Shown piece after piece: positions 53,601-64,000 of a DNA stretch of 64,000 bases (positions within the stretch are counted from its first letter, which is position 1; each line of letters opens with the position of its first letter). This DNA comes from Setoptus koraiensis (lineage: Eukaryota; Arthropoda), in contig CM106585.1 in NCBI GenBank assembly GCA_048013815.1, positions 7,006,001 through 7,070,000 on the forward strand, read 5' to 3'. Under the pieces are notes generated by a model. That model worked only from the letters and a program-made list of their open reading frames with translations, made no database searches and was not told the origin of the DNA. The translations under genes were made by a program, and so were the position numbers.

Positions 53601-56600
53601 TCACGATTGCCCTGTGCCCACTGTGAGCGAGAGGGCAATCGTGGATGGCTTACGGCTTGCGCAGGCCAAGCGGCGTGACGGCGACGGGTCCCGCGGGACT
53701 GATGCCCTTGTTGGCGGGACTGTTGCCCTTGTTGGCGGCACTCGTCTCAAAAATACGAGTGCCACCAAACATACCAATACCATTATTCGACTGGCTCTTG
53801 TCGCTCTTTGTCACCTGTCACCTTCTGTTTGTACCGACAAGATGACCATCTGACCAACCCGATCAGTGATCGGGCCCCGTTGAGGCACCACGTTGGGGCG
53901 TGGACACGCCGACGAGACCAGCGATAGCACGACCACGCCTGGCCGACATAGACCGGCCAATTATAGCGCCTCGGCAGCTATAATTGGGCATCAGCTGGGC
54001 CCTCAGCATCTGTGGGCCGCAGCTCTACGTGGGGCCTTGTCGCTTGTCAGCAATAGGGGGCGCGTGCGGCACCTATCAACTCGATATTATGGAGCCATGC
54101 TTAACTAAGCATTAACTATTGAACTGTCGCCCGTGGTGGCCGGCGGACAATCGGGCACGCGCCTGGGTTGTGGGTGGCTCGCGGAAAGGGGCCCGTCCGC
54201 TATTCGCCGGCGCCCGCAGTTGCCGATATCTGGGCAATTTCGACTTGGAATTGGGCAACAATTGTGATATCTTTATATTTCCGTTTGCCTCTCATAGGAT
54301 TCGTAATCTGCCAAGTGTCTGTTGTGACGGCTACAGTGTCGTTTGCAGCGACAGCCAAATATCAACATGCGCTATTTGATATTTAGCGATGCCAATCATG
54401 ATGCGCAATGTTGAATGGAGTCAAGTTTAAAATGTCGATTATGTCATGTTTGTGTCACAGATCGCGTGCCGATCGATATGCCGACACGTGATTGGTGTAA
54501 TTAATGGCGAATAATTATTCAATTACACCAACTAGAATCAGAGCCCGCTGGCAAACGCGTAGTTGAGCGTAGGTGTGGGCAAAAATTGTTGCAAACAAGG
54601 CAAGAATAGCTGTAATTTCTCATTAAGCAATACCGATGTAATTTATTGGAGCTCGTTGCGCAATGGTCACTGGTCGCGTTGGCTAGCTAGCTGTCTGGCC
54701 AGCTCGTGTTGTTAATTGGGCGCTCGGCCGCTGCTTAGTGGTAGCAGTATAATAATGACAGGTTGCCGTTACACTAACTCGCTGTCTGGCTCGTGTCATG
54801 TCCCACTGACCGGTTCACCTGGCCGCGCAGCCGGCCGACCATTTAGTAACTTGATACTGGCAGGCACGAAATTTGATATCGAGAGCGTCAATGTGCATCG
54901 AGGCGGCCCCACTGGCCCCATCGGCGCCAACTCCCACGTATGCCTAACAGTATCCCCCCGATAGGGGGCGCAGAGGCCGCAGACTGAGGCCGAGCCTCGA
55001 AAGCAAGCTTGTTGTAGGTGCAATGTTGACGCCTAACAGCGTGTTAGCAACACGAACAAATAATGGCAACCCGCAATTTAAAAAAAAAGTTTTTTTTCCA
55101 GCCAACTGGAGAATCTCCAGGTGAATGATGAGCGCCGACAGTGTTTTTGCGCGAGCCTCTGACTCAGAGAGCTTGTTATGCGTTTTATAACATGCTGACA
55201 GTGGCAGTATAAATTGGCTGCTCAATTACGGCTGAAAACAGACTCGTGCACGGTAATTATTCTCTTGGTATGGCGGCTTCATCGAGCCAGACCGTGCCCG
55301 TGACAGTATAACGGATGGGGCCCGCTTCGTGGGGCCCAACGATGCCCCCGTGAAGCCAAACAAAAGAATGGTGCCCAACTGACAAATGGGCCAACTCTGG
55401 TGATTTTTATCAGAATTGTTGTCTTGTCTCCTCGAAGGGGTGCCATCTGCGGTGCATCTCTCAAACTGCGACTCGCGACACACCAACAGTCGCTCACCTA
55501 TCGCCTCATATAAGCAATGTATGAAAAAATCCCTTCTTCTCGAGCCCAGCCGCGAGATTCGTGTCACTGATTCTCACAAGTTGAGACTCTCAACTTGAGA
55601 GCGAGTCGCACAACTCGCTACCATCATCGAGCCGTCGGCCAGTGGGGCCAGTGAGCAAGTTGGGCCCCACTCCGCAAACTCGGCCCCACCAATCATGAGG
55701 CCCACGATTTCGGCCCGAATTCGGCTGAAAATGGGCCCCTCAAATGGGGCCCCATTTTGGCCCCGCGATCGTTGGACCTTGAGAGTCTCAAGTTAAGAGG
55801 TCCGGCCGTGGCCAGTTGGCCCGATAGTTATGCCGTGTTTTGTATTATGCAATATGTAGGTATATATTGTATATTGTGAGTGCCATATAATGCGCGCGTG
55901 TGTGTGTTTGTTTGTATTAACTCGATTAGCGCGGCGTGCAATCATTATATCACTCGCCGGCCAGCTCGGCGAATAGTTTGGTTCGAGTGATATAGTGAAT
56001 AAATTATTTGCATATCCCCCCCTCCCCTCCGCTTTACTATGCGCTGGCGTTGGGCGCCTAGGGTCGCTTGGCAACGGTTGGGGTGCTCGATTTGTGCCAA
56101 CTCGCGCGCTCGCTCTCGGCACAAATCGAGTTTAATCGGCGCCGATCGTCGTCTAGCACAATCAGCTCGCAATTGGCGTTTTGAGCGCCACTAACTTGTG
56201 ACTAACTTGCCAGCCGGCAGCAGCGCCAGCAATTTATGCTTGCGCCAGCCTGACAAAGCCTGGCATAAATTGCTGCTGCTGCTGCTGCCGGCGAGCAATT
56301 GAATAAACAGACACACTAATCAATGAGCCAAAATAAGCCCCAATGAGCATTGATGGCGCCCCACTCCAGATAAGATTGTGCTGCGTGAAATGTGCGCAAA
56401 GGGGGCCCCAACGCGCGACGCCCGCCAGACATAACGGTGATGACCTTGCAATAGATGTATCTTTATCTAAAGCGCAACTTAATGGGCGCCTGGCTGTTGT
56501 TCAAGCAAGCGAGCGAGCGAGCGGGCAAACAAACAAACAAACAAACTAACTAACAAACAAACCAACAGTTATCATGTATGGCACGCTCATCGTTCGCTCG

Positions 56601-57400
56601 CTTGCCTGTATTATATGAAAATATAAATAATGATGTTACGTCATTGGCTGTCCGCCTTTCGCTCTGTCGCTGCGCTAATCTGCGATATATTATACCGGAT
56701 ATAAGCAATGTGCAGTTGCCAATATTACGTATTAATCAAAAGATTTTTTCTTTTTTGTGTCACCGCATGCGAGCTGTAGGCTGACAGTTGCGACGACAGT
56801 TGTGTGTTGATGACGCAACTGTATCATTTGCCATACATAAATGTTATGTAATACCATAACACTCCCCTTACCGACCCTTACCCGTCCATTAATTCAGCGG
56901 TGCGCGATGCGAAACAATGTGGCCGACAACAGAATGGGGCCAAGTCGCCAAGAAGAAATCAAGTCAATCCAAACGGACCAAACCGAATGCATGCGTCGAC
57001 ATGTGTCAGACGCACACACAATTTGGCGTGTTAATTTGATGAGCTCGCCAAAATATCTATGTCTATTTATTGGCAAAATATCGTCAATATGGTCGATATT
57101 TTACGAAAATATTCGTAAAATATCGTGCTATTTATGAATGAAGCTCTGAGAGCAATGTGAGCTCACAGATCACAGGTACCGTGTCTGAGATACGGAATAT
57201 CAGCCGCTGATGCAGGCCGGTGTGAGGCACAGTGTGGGCCCAAAGTGAACAGAACGGGCTCAGAACAGAATATTCAGTAGATATCATGCAGATACAAGCG
57301 TTCGCAAATGTTTATCTCGCCGATACAAGCGACCTGTGCACTTTTAACCAGCAAGCATCGGCCCCCGTTTAGAGTGGCTAGTTTAAAGTCTAATCTATCA
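53601..57400. other. Upstream non-coding region, part 3
   Basis: No supported gene. GGGGCCCC-like words are frequent (55313, 55617, 55735, 56399). It includes the long hairpin at 56213-56292 and a repeated AACAAACAAACAAAC tract near 56525-56565. Confidence 0.4.
56213..56292. ncRNA. Pre-miRNA-sized hairpin candidate
   Basis: AGCAATTTATGC (56228-56239) pairs with GCATAAATTGCT (56263-56274) and GCCGGCAGCAGC (56213-56224) with GCTGCTGCCGGC (56281-56292). This gives 24 pairs around a 3/6-base internal loop and a 23-base terminal loop. Either strand could form it. No known miRNA recognised. The 3' arm includes a GCT repeat, so slippage could have produced part of the match. Confidence 0.3.
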
Positions 57401-57424
57401 GTTAAAGCGGATTACGTGACCGGG

Positions 57425-57503
57425 GGCCCACTCTGGCCTCACTCTGGCCCCACTCTGGCCCCACTCTGGCCCCACTCTGGCCCCACTCTGGCCCCACTCT
57501 GGC
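57425..57503. repeat. 12-bp tandem repeat
   Basis: Unit CCCCACTCTGGC, about six to seven copies. It makes repeating frames on both strands that are not genes. Confidence 0.9.
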
Positions 57504-60500
57504 CAGTAAGCCGGTGGGCCGAGTGGCCAGCCAGAGGAGAGCTTTGAGGAAACTTTTGGACTGTGCCACTTGCCAAGTAAAGACATACATTAGCTCGGAA
57601 CAACATAATCTCTCCCTCTCTCCCTCTCTCTCCCTTTCTCCCTTTCTGCCAGATAGGGCCAGGCACGAGCACCGCGACCATTGACAAGACACTTGACGGA
57701 CAGTTGGGCCGCACATCATCACTGGGCCCCATGCGTGAGGTGCGTGCTGTTCCGTTTCGGCCCATTGCGTCAGACACTGCGCCAAACGCAACATGACAGG
57801 TACAATAATAATGATATTAATTGTGCCCTGGCTCTGGCGCTGTCTCGCCTGTCTTGTGACCTAAATCTCGCTAAATCTCCCGCAAAACGCACTCGCCGGC
57901 CAGAACAACTGACTGGCCAACGTCTGTCAGAATGAGGCTCAATTCTGATTCTCTGGCACATTCTCCATTCGCAACAGCAACAACAACAGCACCGGCAACA
58001 ACAGTAACGCGTGCTGATAATGGCGCTAAGCTCCATCATCACGCTGCCCGTGGTAGTGGCAGCACGTCGGCTCGTCGCGCCTCGGACAGAAGCGCCTCGG
58101 TGTGCACTCAAAACAACACATTTCCACCTGATTAAGGGGTCGCCCGGTGCAAGCCGCTCGCCAGACGTCAGACGGCACGTTGCGTTTTATTTCCGTCAGA
58201 CCGTTGTTGGCACCAACAGTGACCAAGGCACAGTGATGCTCTGTGCACGGGCCCACAATTGCGATGCCACCAACAACTAATTTGAATAAGAATTTGAACG
58301 AATTGCGCCAAACGGTGCTGCGGTTGCCTGTTCGCTGTTGTGACGTGTTGCCATATTGTCCGACAGGGAGCCCCGTTGGCTTTTGACCTCGATGCTGCTG
58401 GCAACGTCAATATCAGTGACACTGAAAACGTGCAACGTGCTTAAACAAACAGGTGAGCTGACTTTGTGCATTTGTTGGCCGGCCTGGCCATTAAATTGGC
58501 CGCTGCTGTCACTTGCTGTCACCGGACCGCGGCACAACAGAATCGCCGCCCGGCCAGTGGTCAGCAAATGGGGCCCCGGCCCCGACAGTGCTTGTGCAGT
58601 GAAAGTGCTGACAAGACGGACACGGACACACGATATTTGAGTTTCTATTGAACCCAGTGGAACGGGCCCCAATTATGAGTTCATATGAAAATATAATAAT
58701 GAAATTTGCGTTTGCTTGCTCGCTCGCTTGTTGGCCGTCATGTATTTGCTTTGTCGAAATTGTCAAAGTTTTGCAGCCATGCATATAGTAGCAGGCTGCA
58801 GTTGTAAACCAGCGACCAGCAGCATGATATGATGTGCAAACGGGCCCCTTTATTATCATTATTTAACGTGCGCCTCGTTCTACCCGGGTCCGAACCGGTG
58901 CCCGCTTGGCCCTCTAGCCGCTAGAGTCATACGCTAGAGTCTAGCGTATGATTCAGCTTTCCGAAGCTTTCAACGGGATATTATGTTGTGCCGGATATTC
59001 CCGCCCAAGAGAGAGAGAGAGAGAGAGATACTTATCATAATTGATTGATTATCCCTGCTACAACTGCAACCTTTACATAAGTTGTTGCAGCGGCAGCAGC
59101 ATCGCTATTAATGAAAGCATTAAGTAATGAGCAGAGCGGCGCCATCAAGTGCATTGTAAGTGCATCGAAAACGACGCCTGGCCAGTTTTGCAACCAGCAG
59201 CCAGATCATTAGAGTGGGGGCGCCGCTGAGAAAGACTGATAAACACACCGAGATAAATAAAAAAATGATCGATTGGTGTCGCTTGTTAGTGTGACACTAT
59301 CGTGATCGTGATACTGTCGACTTGGCCCCGTTGAGGCCCCTGGGCTACTACTCAACTACTCTAATTTAGCCTGTTTTGCGTGCTATGTGTGTGGTGCCAA
59401 ATTGTGTTTGCATTTTTATCCTGCCTCAAAAATCAATGCCAGTTTGCATCAAAACGCCGCTAGGTGAGCCGTTTGATTGTCCCTCTTGCCAATCGCAATC
59501 CGTCCGAGCTGTAAAATCTGCCAGCCACTGCAAACGCCAAATAGATTTCCGAAGCCAGCCTAGCTGTGAAAGGAACTGTGCAGACTATCCATTGGAGAGG
59601 ATTACCTAATGATCGGCGATGCAACGCGACGAGCATGACATTTTTCTTCGCGGACACTTTCTCACTATTCACTATCAATCACTCGGCATTTAAATGGCAT
59701 AGAAATAATCAACGCCGATATAATATCCATCCGAAACATTAGTGGGCTCGACGCTTCCTCCAGCAAGTTGCCGGAACGAAGCCGAGTTGAGAATTTTATG
59801 ATTCATTAGCGCAAATTTATCCGATCCGAGCCTGAATGGGCTGACATGGACGATAAAGGCCAGGCCGGCCGGCCTTTATTTTTGGGCCGACAGCAACCCA
59901 GTGGGTTTATTATTTATTTTTTGCGCCGAGGGCCTCAAGCGTCTAGCGTCAAGAGGCTCGACCGAGTTCAAACCGAATTTGGTCATTTTTTTTGTGTGTG
60001 CGAAATAGTCAAGATTGAACTCAATTGCGCAATTGTCAGCCGAGGGGGCCCATTGAGAGAGAAATTCTCAACCAAGAGACCGCCGCATAGATAAAGAGTG
60101 GTCTCATTTGCATTGGCGACTTTTTATCTCGGCAGCATCTTGTTTTCGGGCGACCTTGGTGACTTTTTCGAGATAACTCACGAAAGATAACTCATTCTTG
60201 GCATATTTCATTGGCCACATCTGTCTCTGTCCCCCCCCCCGTTAGACTGTGCACGGTGGCACTTTTCAATTTACTTTCACTTCTTTTGCCTTCACTCTCA
60301 CTCTCACTGTCGCTATCCGCTGCCACTGGCTGCAAATAAAAATATCACTAGTGTCAGCTTATCTGAGGCACCTAATGCAACAACTTTATGTAATAACATC
60401 ATCTCTTTGTGCGGCCCGGAATAAATATGGCGCCAAGTGCAACTATTTTTAACTATATGACTTTTATCTCTGGCGATGCCGAAATTGCCACTAGAAATAG

Positions 60501-61800
60501 CGACAGCGACAGAGGGGGCGAGATGTAGCGAGACAACGAAAAGAATGAGTCAGCTAATTTGAGCAAGTCGCAGAACAGAGCCAAAACGAGCGACAACGCC
60601 ACCAAACGCCGCGACTTGATATTAACGATTGCAAGCGCCTTCGGGGCCCCATTTATCCGGCATGCCATACTTAAAAGTTTAAGCGATTTGAGCCGGCCCA
60701 AAGTGAGCTAGTTGTTGTGTGTCTTTTGTCGTCTCTCGCTCACGGTTAGTGTCAGGCGGCGCTGATTTAAGCGGCACCATTGGCAAGACGGCCACAACAA
60801 CAGTTATGGCCAACCAATAATAACAATAATAATGATGATGCAACAAACAGCGCCAATAACAAGTATGTGGCACACACATTAGAGGCTTTTATTATACAAA
60901 TAAAAAAAAAATCTTACAACGGCAGCCGGTTTGCAGCGAGCTGCATCGAGCCCGCGGTAAGTGGTGAGCGGCGGCTAGCGAGCGCCAGCCCGCGGCCGGC
61001 GAGTGTGATCAAGGGCCATAAAGGTGCCCACAAAGACGCCTCACGGAGCCCCGCAGAAGCCATAGAAAAGTTGGCGAGCATAATGGGGCCGTTGGCGCCG
61101 TTTCGCTCAGCCTCACTTTTATCGCCGCTTTTATCCGGCCTGACAGCGCCAGCGAGCATAATAGAAGTGATTGCAGCGACGCAAGTGTCGGTAGTGGCGC
61201 GCAAAAAACTATACTAGCGAACACTAGCAACTCGCCCGACACTGGCCGCCCGATCGCGGCTCCAGCCGAGTGTCGCCAGCCAACGAAACGGCAAAAATCG
61301 ATGGGGCCCCCGCGAACAGTAATGATTTTATTCACTGTTGATTTATCACTTCGATCACTGGCTCGCACAGTCAATTAACTTTGCGCCCGGCCGCCGCCGC
61401 CGGCCAGCCAAATTAAAGTTAAATCCTTTCGGCTGCTCCCTGCCGCTAAAAACGGATCCGTCCGGATAAACGGGCGCGAAGAGTTGTCGCCAGTTTCTGC
61501 CAGCGCGAGTTTGTAGCTCGTGATCTGGCCACTTTGGCCGCAATCATCAATTGCATTTCGGTTCGGCCCGTCGGCCGTTATCTGTCGGCGTGCCAGCGAG
61601 TCACTGTTGCTTTCGTTTGCCGTTTGCTGTTTGCTGGCGGGCTGTAATTGAGCCTCTCGGCGCCCAGTGCAAGCAAACAAACGGGGCCCGGCTCGACAAA
61701 TGCGCCGGCGAGAGTGGCTACTTTCGGCCCCAAAGACAGCCCGTATGTCTTGTCGGGACGGGCACAGCGCGCCCTTTCTGGCGGCCCCACCGACCGAAGT
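57504..61800. other. Upstream non-coding region, part 4
   Basis: No supported gene. It contains a pyrimidine tract (57608-57648), three adjacent hairpins at 58911-58970, (GA)n at 59010-59029 and a C-run near 60231-60240. Confidence 0.4.
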
Positions 61801-63870
61801 CTAGCGGCTGCCGACCGAAGTCGAGCGGCCGCCGACGGCCGCACCGACGGGCCCGTCGACGAGGGCCAATGTGTGGCCCTTGTGTCGGCCACGATCACTA
61901 TTTGTGGCACCGAAGCGCCTTGGGCCATTTCTCGGGCGGGCGCAAAATTGATAACAGTGGCCCGGCTTTGTCCTGATGAGGCCGCCAGCCAGATTCACGC
62001 GTGGATATCGCGCAAACTCAGCCGCAACCGCAGGTGAATTCGCTCTGGCGCCCTCTGGCCAGTCTTATCTGGAGGGGCGCTACGTGTGGCGGCTCCGAAA
62101 TGGATTACTTTTGCGGTGCGCGTTGCGGTCGTGCCCAGGCCCACATTATGTGGGCCGCACAGTGATATGTGGCGAGCGATTGTGATTAGCCGTGAGCGAT
62201 GTTATTAGTGTTGTTTCGCTGCTTGCAATTGATACTCGAGCCGCCGGCCCGTCGGATGTGCGCCGTTATGTGCCGTCATCGGGCATTATGTGCCGCCATT
62301 GGGCGCTATGTGCCGCCATTGGGCGCAATGTGCCCCGTTATTGGGCGTTATGTGCGCGGCCAGCTGCCGCTGCCCGCGATCTATCCGCTGTCCGCCGTTC
62401 GCCAGTCGCGGGCCGGGCCGGGCCCAGATAAAAATAAACGATAAGTCGGGATGAGCAAAATTGCAAATTGCCACGTTCGCCGGCTCACGGCGCCAACAGT
62501 AACGACTGCACACAAACAACCGCACAACCAATATCGGGGCCCCATTTGCCAAGCCGGCTTTGCCTTATCATGTCGAACGAAATGTGACACGAGCTGGCTC
62601 GGCGGCGGCGCCCCTTGGGCCCATTACTGGTGACAGCTATTTTTTAGCGACTCGCCCTGTCGGTTAGTCTCTTACAAAGCCACTTTTTAGGTGGCGGCGC
62701 GCAAATTTGGCCCCGCTGATTCGCTGTTGCTCTTACTCTCACAACGCTCATACCCAGGCACATGCCCCGCCGACACATACCCAGGTATATATGCGCGCCA
62801 GGTACACATGTACCTCTTGCGCCGGTATATAGCGGCCATACACCGGCGCATATACCCGCGCACATATGTGCGCGGGCCGGCTTGCACGAGCTTGACAAGG
62901 CGAGCGGGCCCGCGAGCTTGTTTCAGCACGGCCGAGCAGTTTATTAAGTTGTCGACAATACATACGCGGCGTGCCTCGCCTCTGTCTGCTTGCCCGGCGC
63001 ACCTAATAAAATCACTGCAACCTGGTGCAGATGCGCCAAATAAATCAATCGCCAAATCACTTGCAGCGGGCCGATATGTGCCGCTCGCCAGCACAGTGTG
63101 TGTAGGTGTAGCTGGCGCCGTGCGCGCCACACATCGGCCAGGTGAGCCGGTATTGCTGAGCCGATATGGGTGCCAATATGGCATCAGCGGATCACGCCGT
63201 CGGCGCCAGACTGCGTGCTTGTGTGTGCGTGTTGTGGGGCCGGCAAATGTCGGGTATTGGCGGGAGCAAATAATGCGATAACAACGGCGACAGCATCAGC
63301 CAAATCCGACAACAAAAAGTGCGCACAAAAGTGGGGCCCGCGACGCGCACTTGATACAAGCCTGGCCACTGGCTACTGTCGCCGGCCGATGTATAAATAT
63401 CCGCGCGTGCGACACGCCGCGCAACGGATCCGATTGGCCGGCCCGTCATATCGCACATGTCGCACGCACTCGGCCGCCCGCCGATACACACAGCGATATG
63501 GCCAAGAAGGGCGCCGCTGACATTTGCGGCTCAATAGATTTTTCTTGGCCATTTTTCTTGGAACGCGCCGGACTGATTGTGCTCGTAAGTGCGTTCTCTC
63601 TCTCTCTCTATCTCGGGCCCCTCTCACACACAGGTCCGTCCGTGTGTCGCCATGTGCGTGTCGCCAGGCACAACTGGGCCCCGAACGCAACGAACGCGGC
63701 CGAACACAACGAACACGGCCGAACAAAAAGAAGCCAAATTGCACGTTTTCGGCGGCGGGCCTCTCGCTTGGCGCCTACGTGATCGGCCTCTTGAGAGGGC
63801 AGCCGGCGCCGCGAGTTTGCTCGTGCAGCTTGTGCGCGTGTTTGCGTGATGATAATGTCGCAGCGACAGC
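61801..63870. other. Upstream non-coding region, part 5
   Basis: No supported gene. It holds a 22-bp-type tandem repeat with TGTGCCGCCATTGGGCG (62262-62352) and palindromes at 62800-62815 and 62855-62876. A short frame beginning MAKKGAADICGS near 63498 ends in a GTAAGT-like donor but is not convincing alone. Confidence 0.4.
62262..62352 (+). repeat. Imperfect 22-bp tandem repeat
   Basis: Four units of the type TATGTGCCGCCATTGGGCGC. Confidence 0.85.
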
Positions 63871-63871
63871 C

Positions 63872-63945
63872 ATGGTCAGCACAATGGGGCCCGGCGCCGG
63901 CACCGCCACTGCTGCTGTCAATCCGGTCCAGTCCAGTCCAGTCCG
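63872..63945 (+). CDS. Candidate first coding exon of a plus-strand gene
   Basis: ATG in a strong context (GCAGCCATGG) opens 24 codons (MVSTMGPGAGTATAAVNPVQ and SSPV), rich in Ala, Gly and Thr, followed at 63946 by the donor GTGAGT. Continuation would lie beyond the window. The frame is also open upstream of this ATG. Without a second exon the call rests on start context and donor only. Confidence 0.25.
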
Positions 63946-64000
63946 GTGAGTGGTGGCTAAAAAACGGACACAAGATTAGATTTTCTCTCAATTATTTCTC

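Noticed and set aside
58861-58930. tRNA-like B box (GGTTCGGACCC on the minus strand)
   Set aside because: No acceptor stem partner and no A box at proper distance.

Overview
The window reads as nuclear DNA of an invertebrate animal, most likely an arthropod. It holds two spliced, glutamine-rich animal genes, a Jun transcription factor and an active-zone scaffold of the Fife/RIM/Piccolo group, both on the minus strand. Introns are GT-AG and mostly short. I cannot fix the species; a chelicerate or mite is only a guess.

Bases 1 to about 34,930 are a nest of transposable elements with no host gene I can support. Two non-autonomous families dominate. The first, called HINE-like here, has a short palindrome outside an AGCGCTTAATTTTT-type motif at one end and an inverted copy of that motif, without palindrome, at the other. 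This is the layout of Helentron-associated elements, and many copies carry tandem arrays (TTCGAA-rich repeats; 157, 226 and 192 bp units). The second, called family E, has termini like GGTTGTTGTAGCGATTAG, 8-bp target duplications, dense CCGGAAGT motifs and a hairpin-rich GC core. The two families insert into each other. Remains of a DDE_Tnp_4-type transposase, a Tc1/mariner transposase, Ty1/copia fossils, a Myb/SANT-like ORF, a foldback element and a 500-base assembly gap lie among them.

At about 34.93 kb the repeats stop abruptly. Jun (35,161 to 36,594, possibly to 36,677) follows, with an upstream region holding a TATA box, a consensus AP-1 site and a consensus CRE. Fife/RIM-like (38,372 to 46,489) follows in nine coding exons whose splice phases all agree, giving about 2,184 residues: split zinc finger, PDZ, C2A and C2B, joined by long polyglutamine linkers.

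From 46.5 to 64 kb I see no convincing gene. It is single-copy-looking non-coding DNA, rich in GGGGCCCC-like words, palindromes and short tandem repeats, and may hold upstream regulatory sequence or untranslated exons of the Fife-like gene. One candidate first coding exon lies on the plus strand at 63,872 to 63,945. The genes do not form a pathway: Jun is a stress and activity-responsive nuclear factor, Fife a presynaptic scaffold. Both act in neurons in other animals, but their adjacency may be chance.
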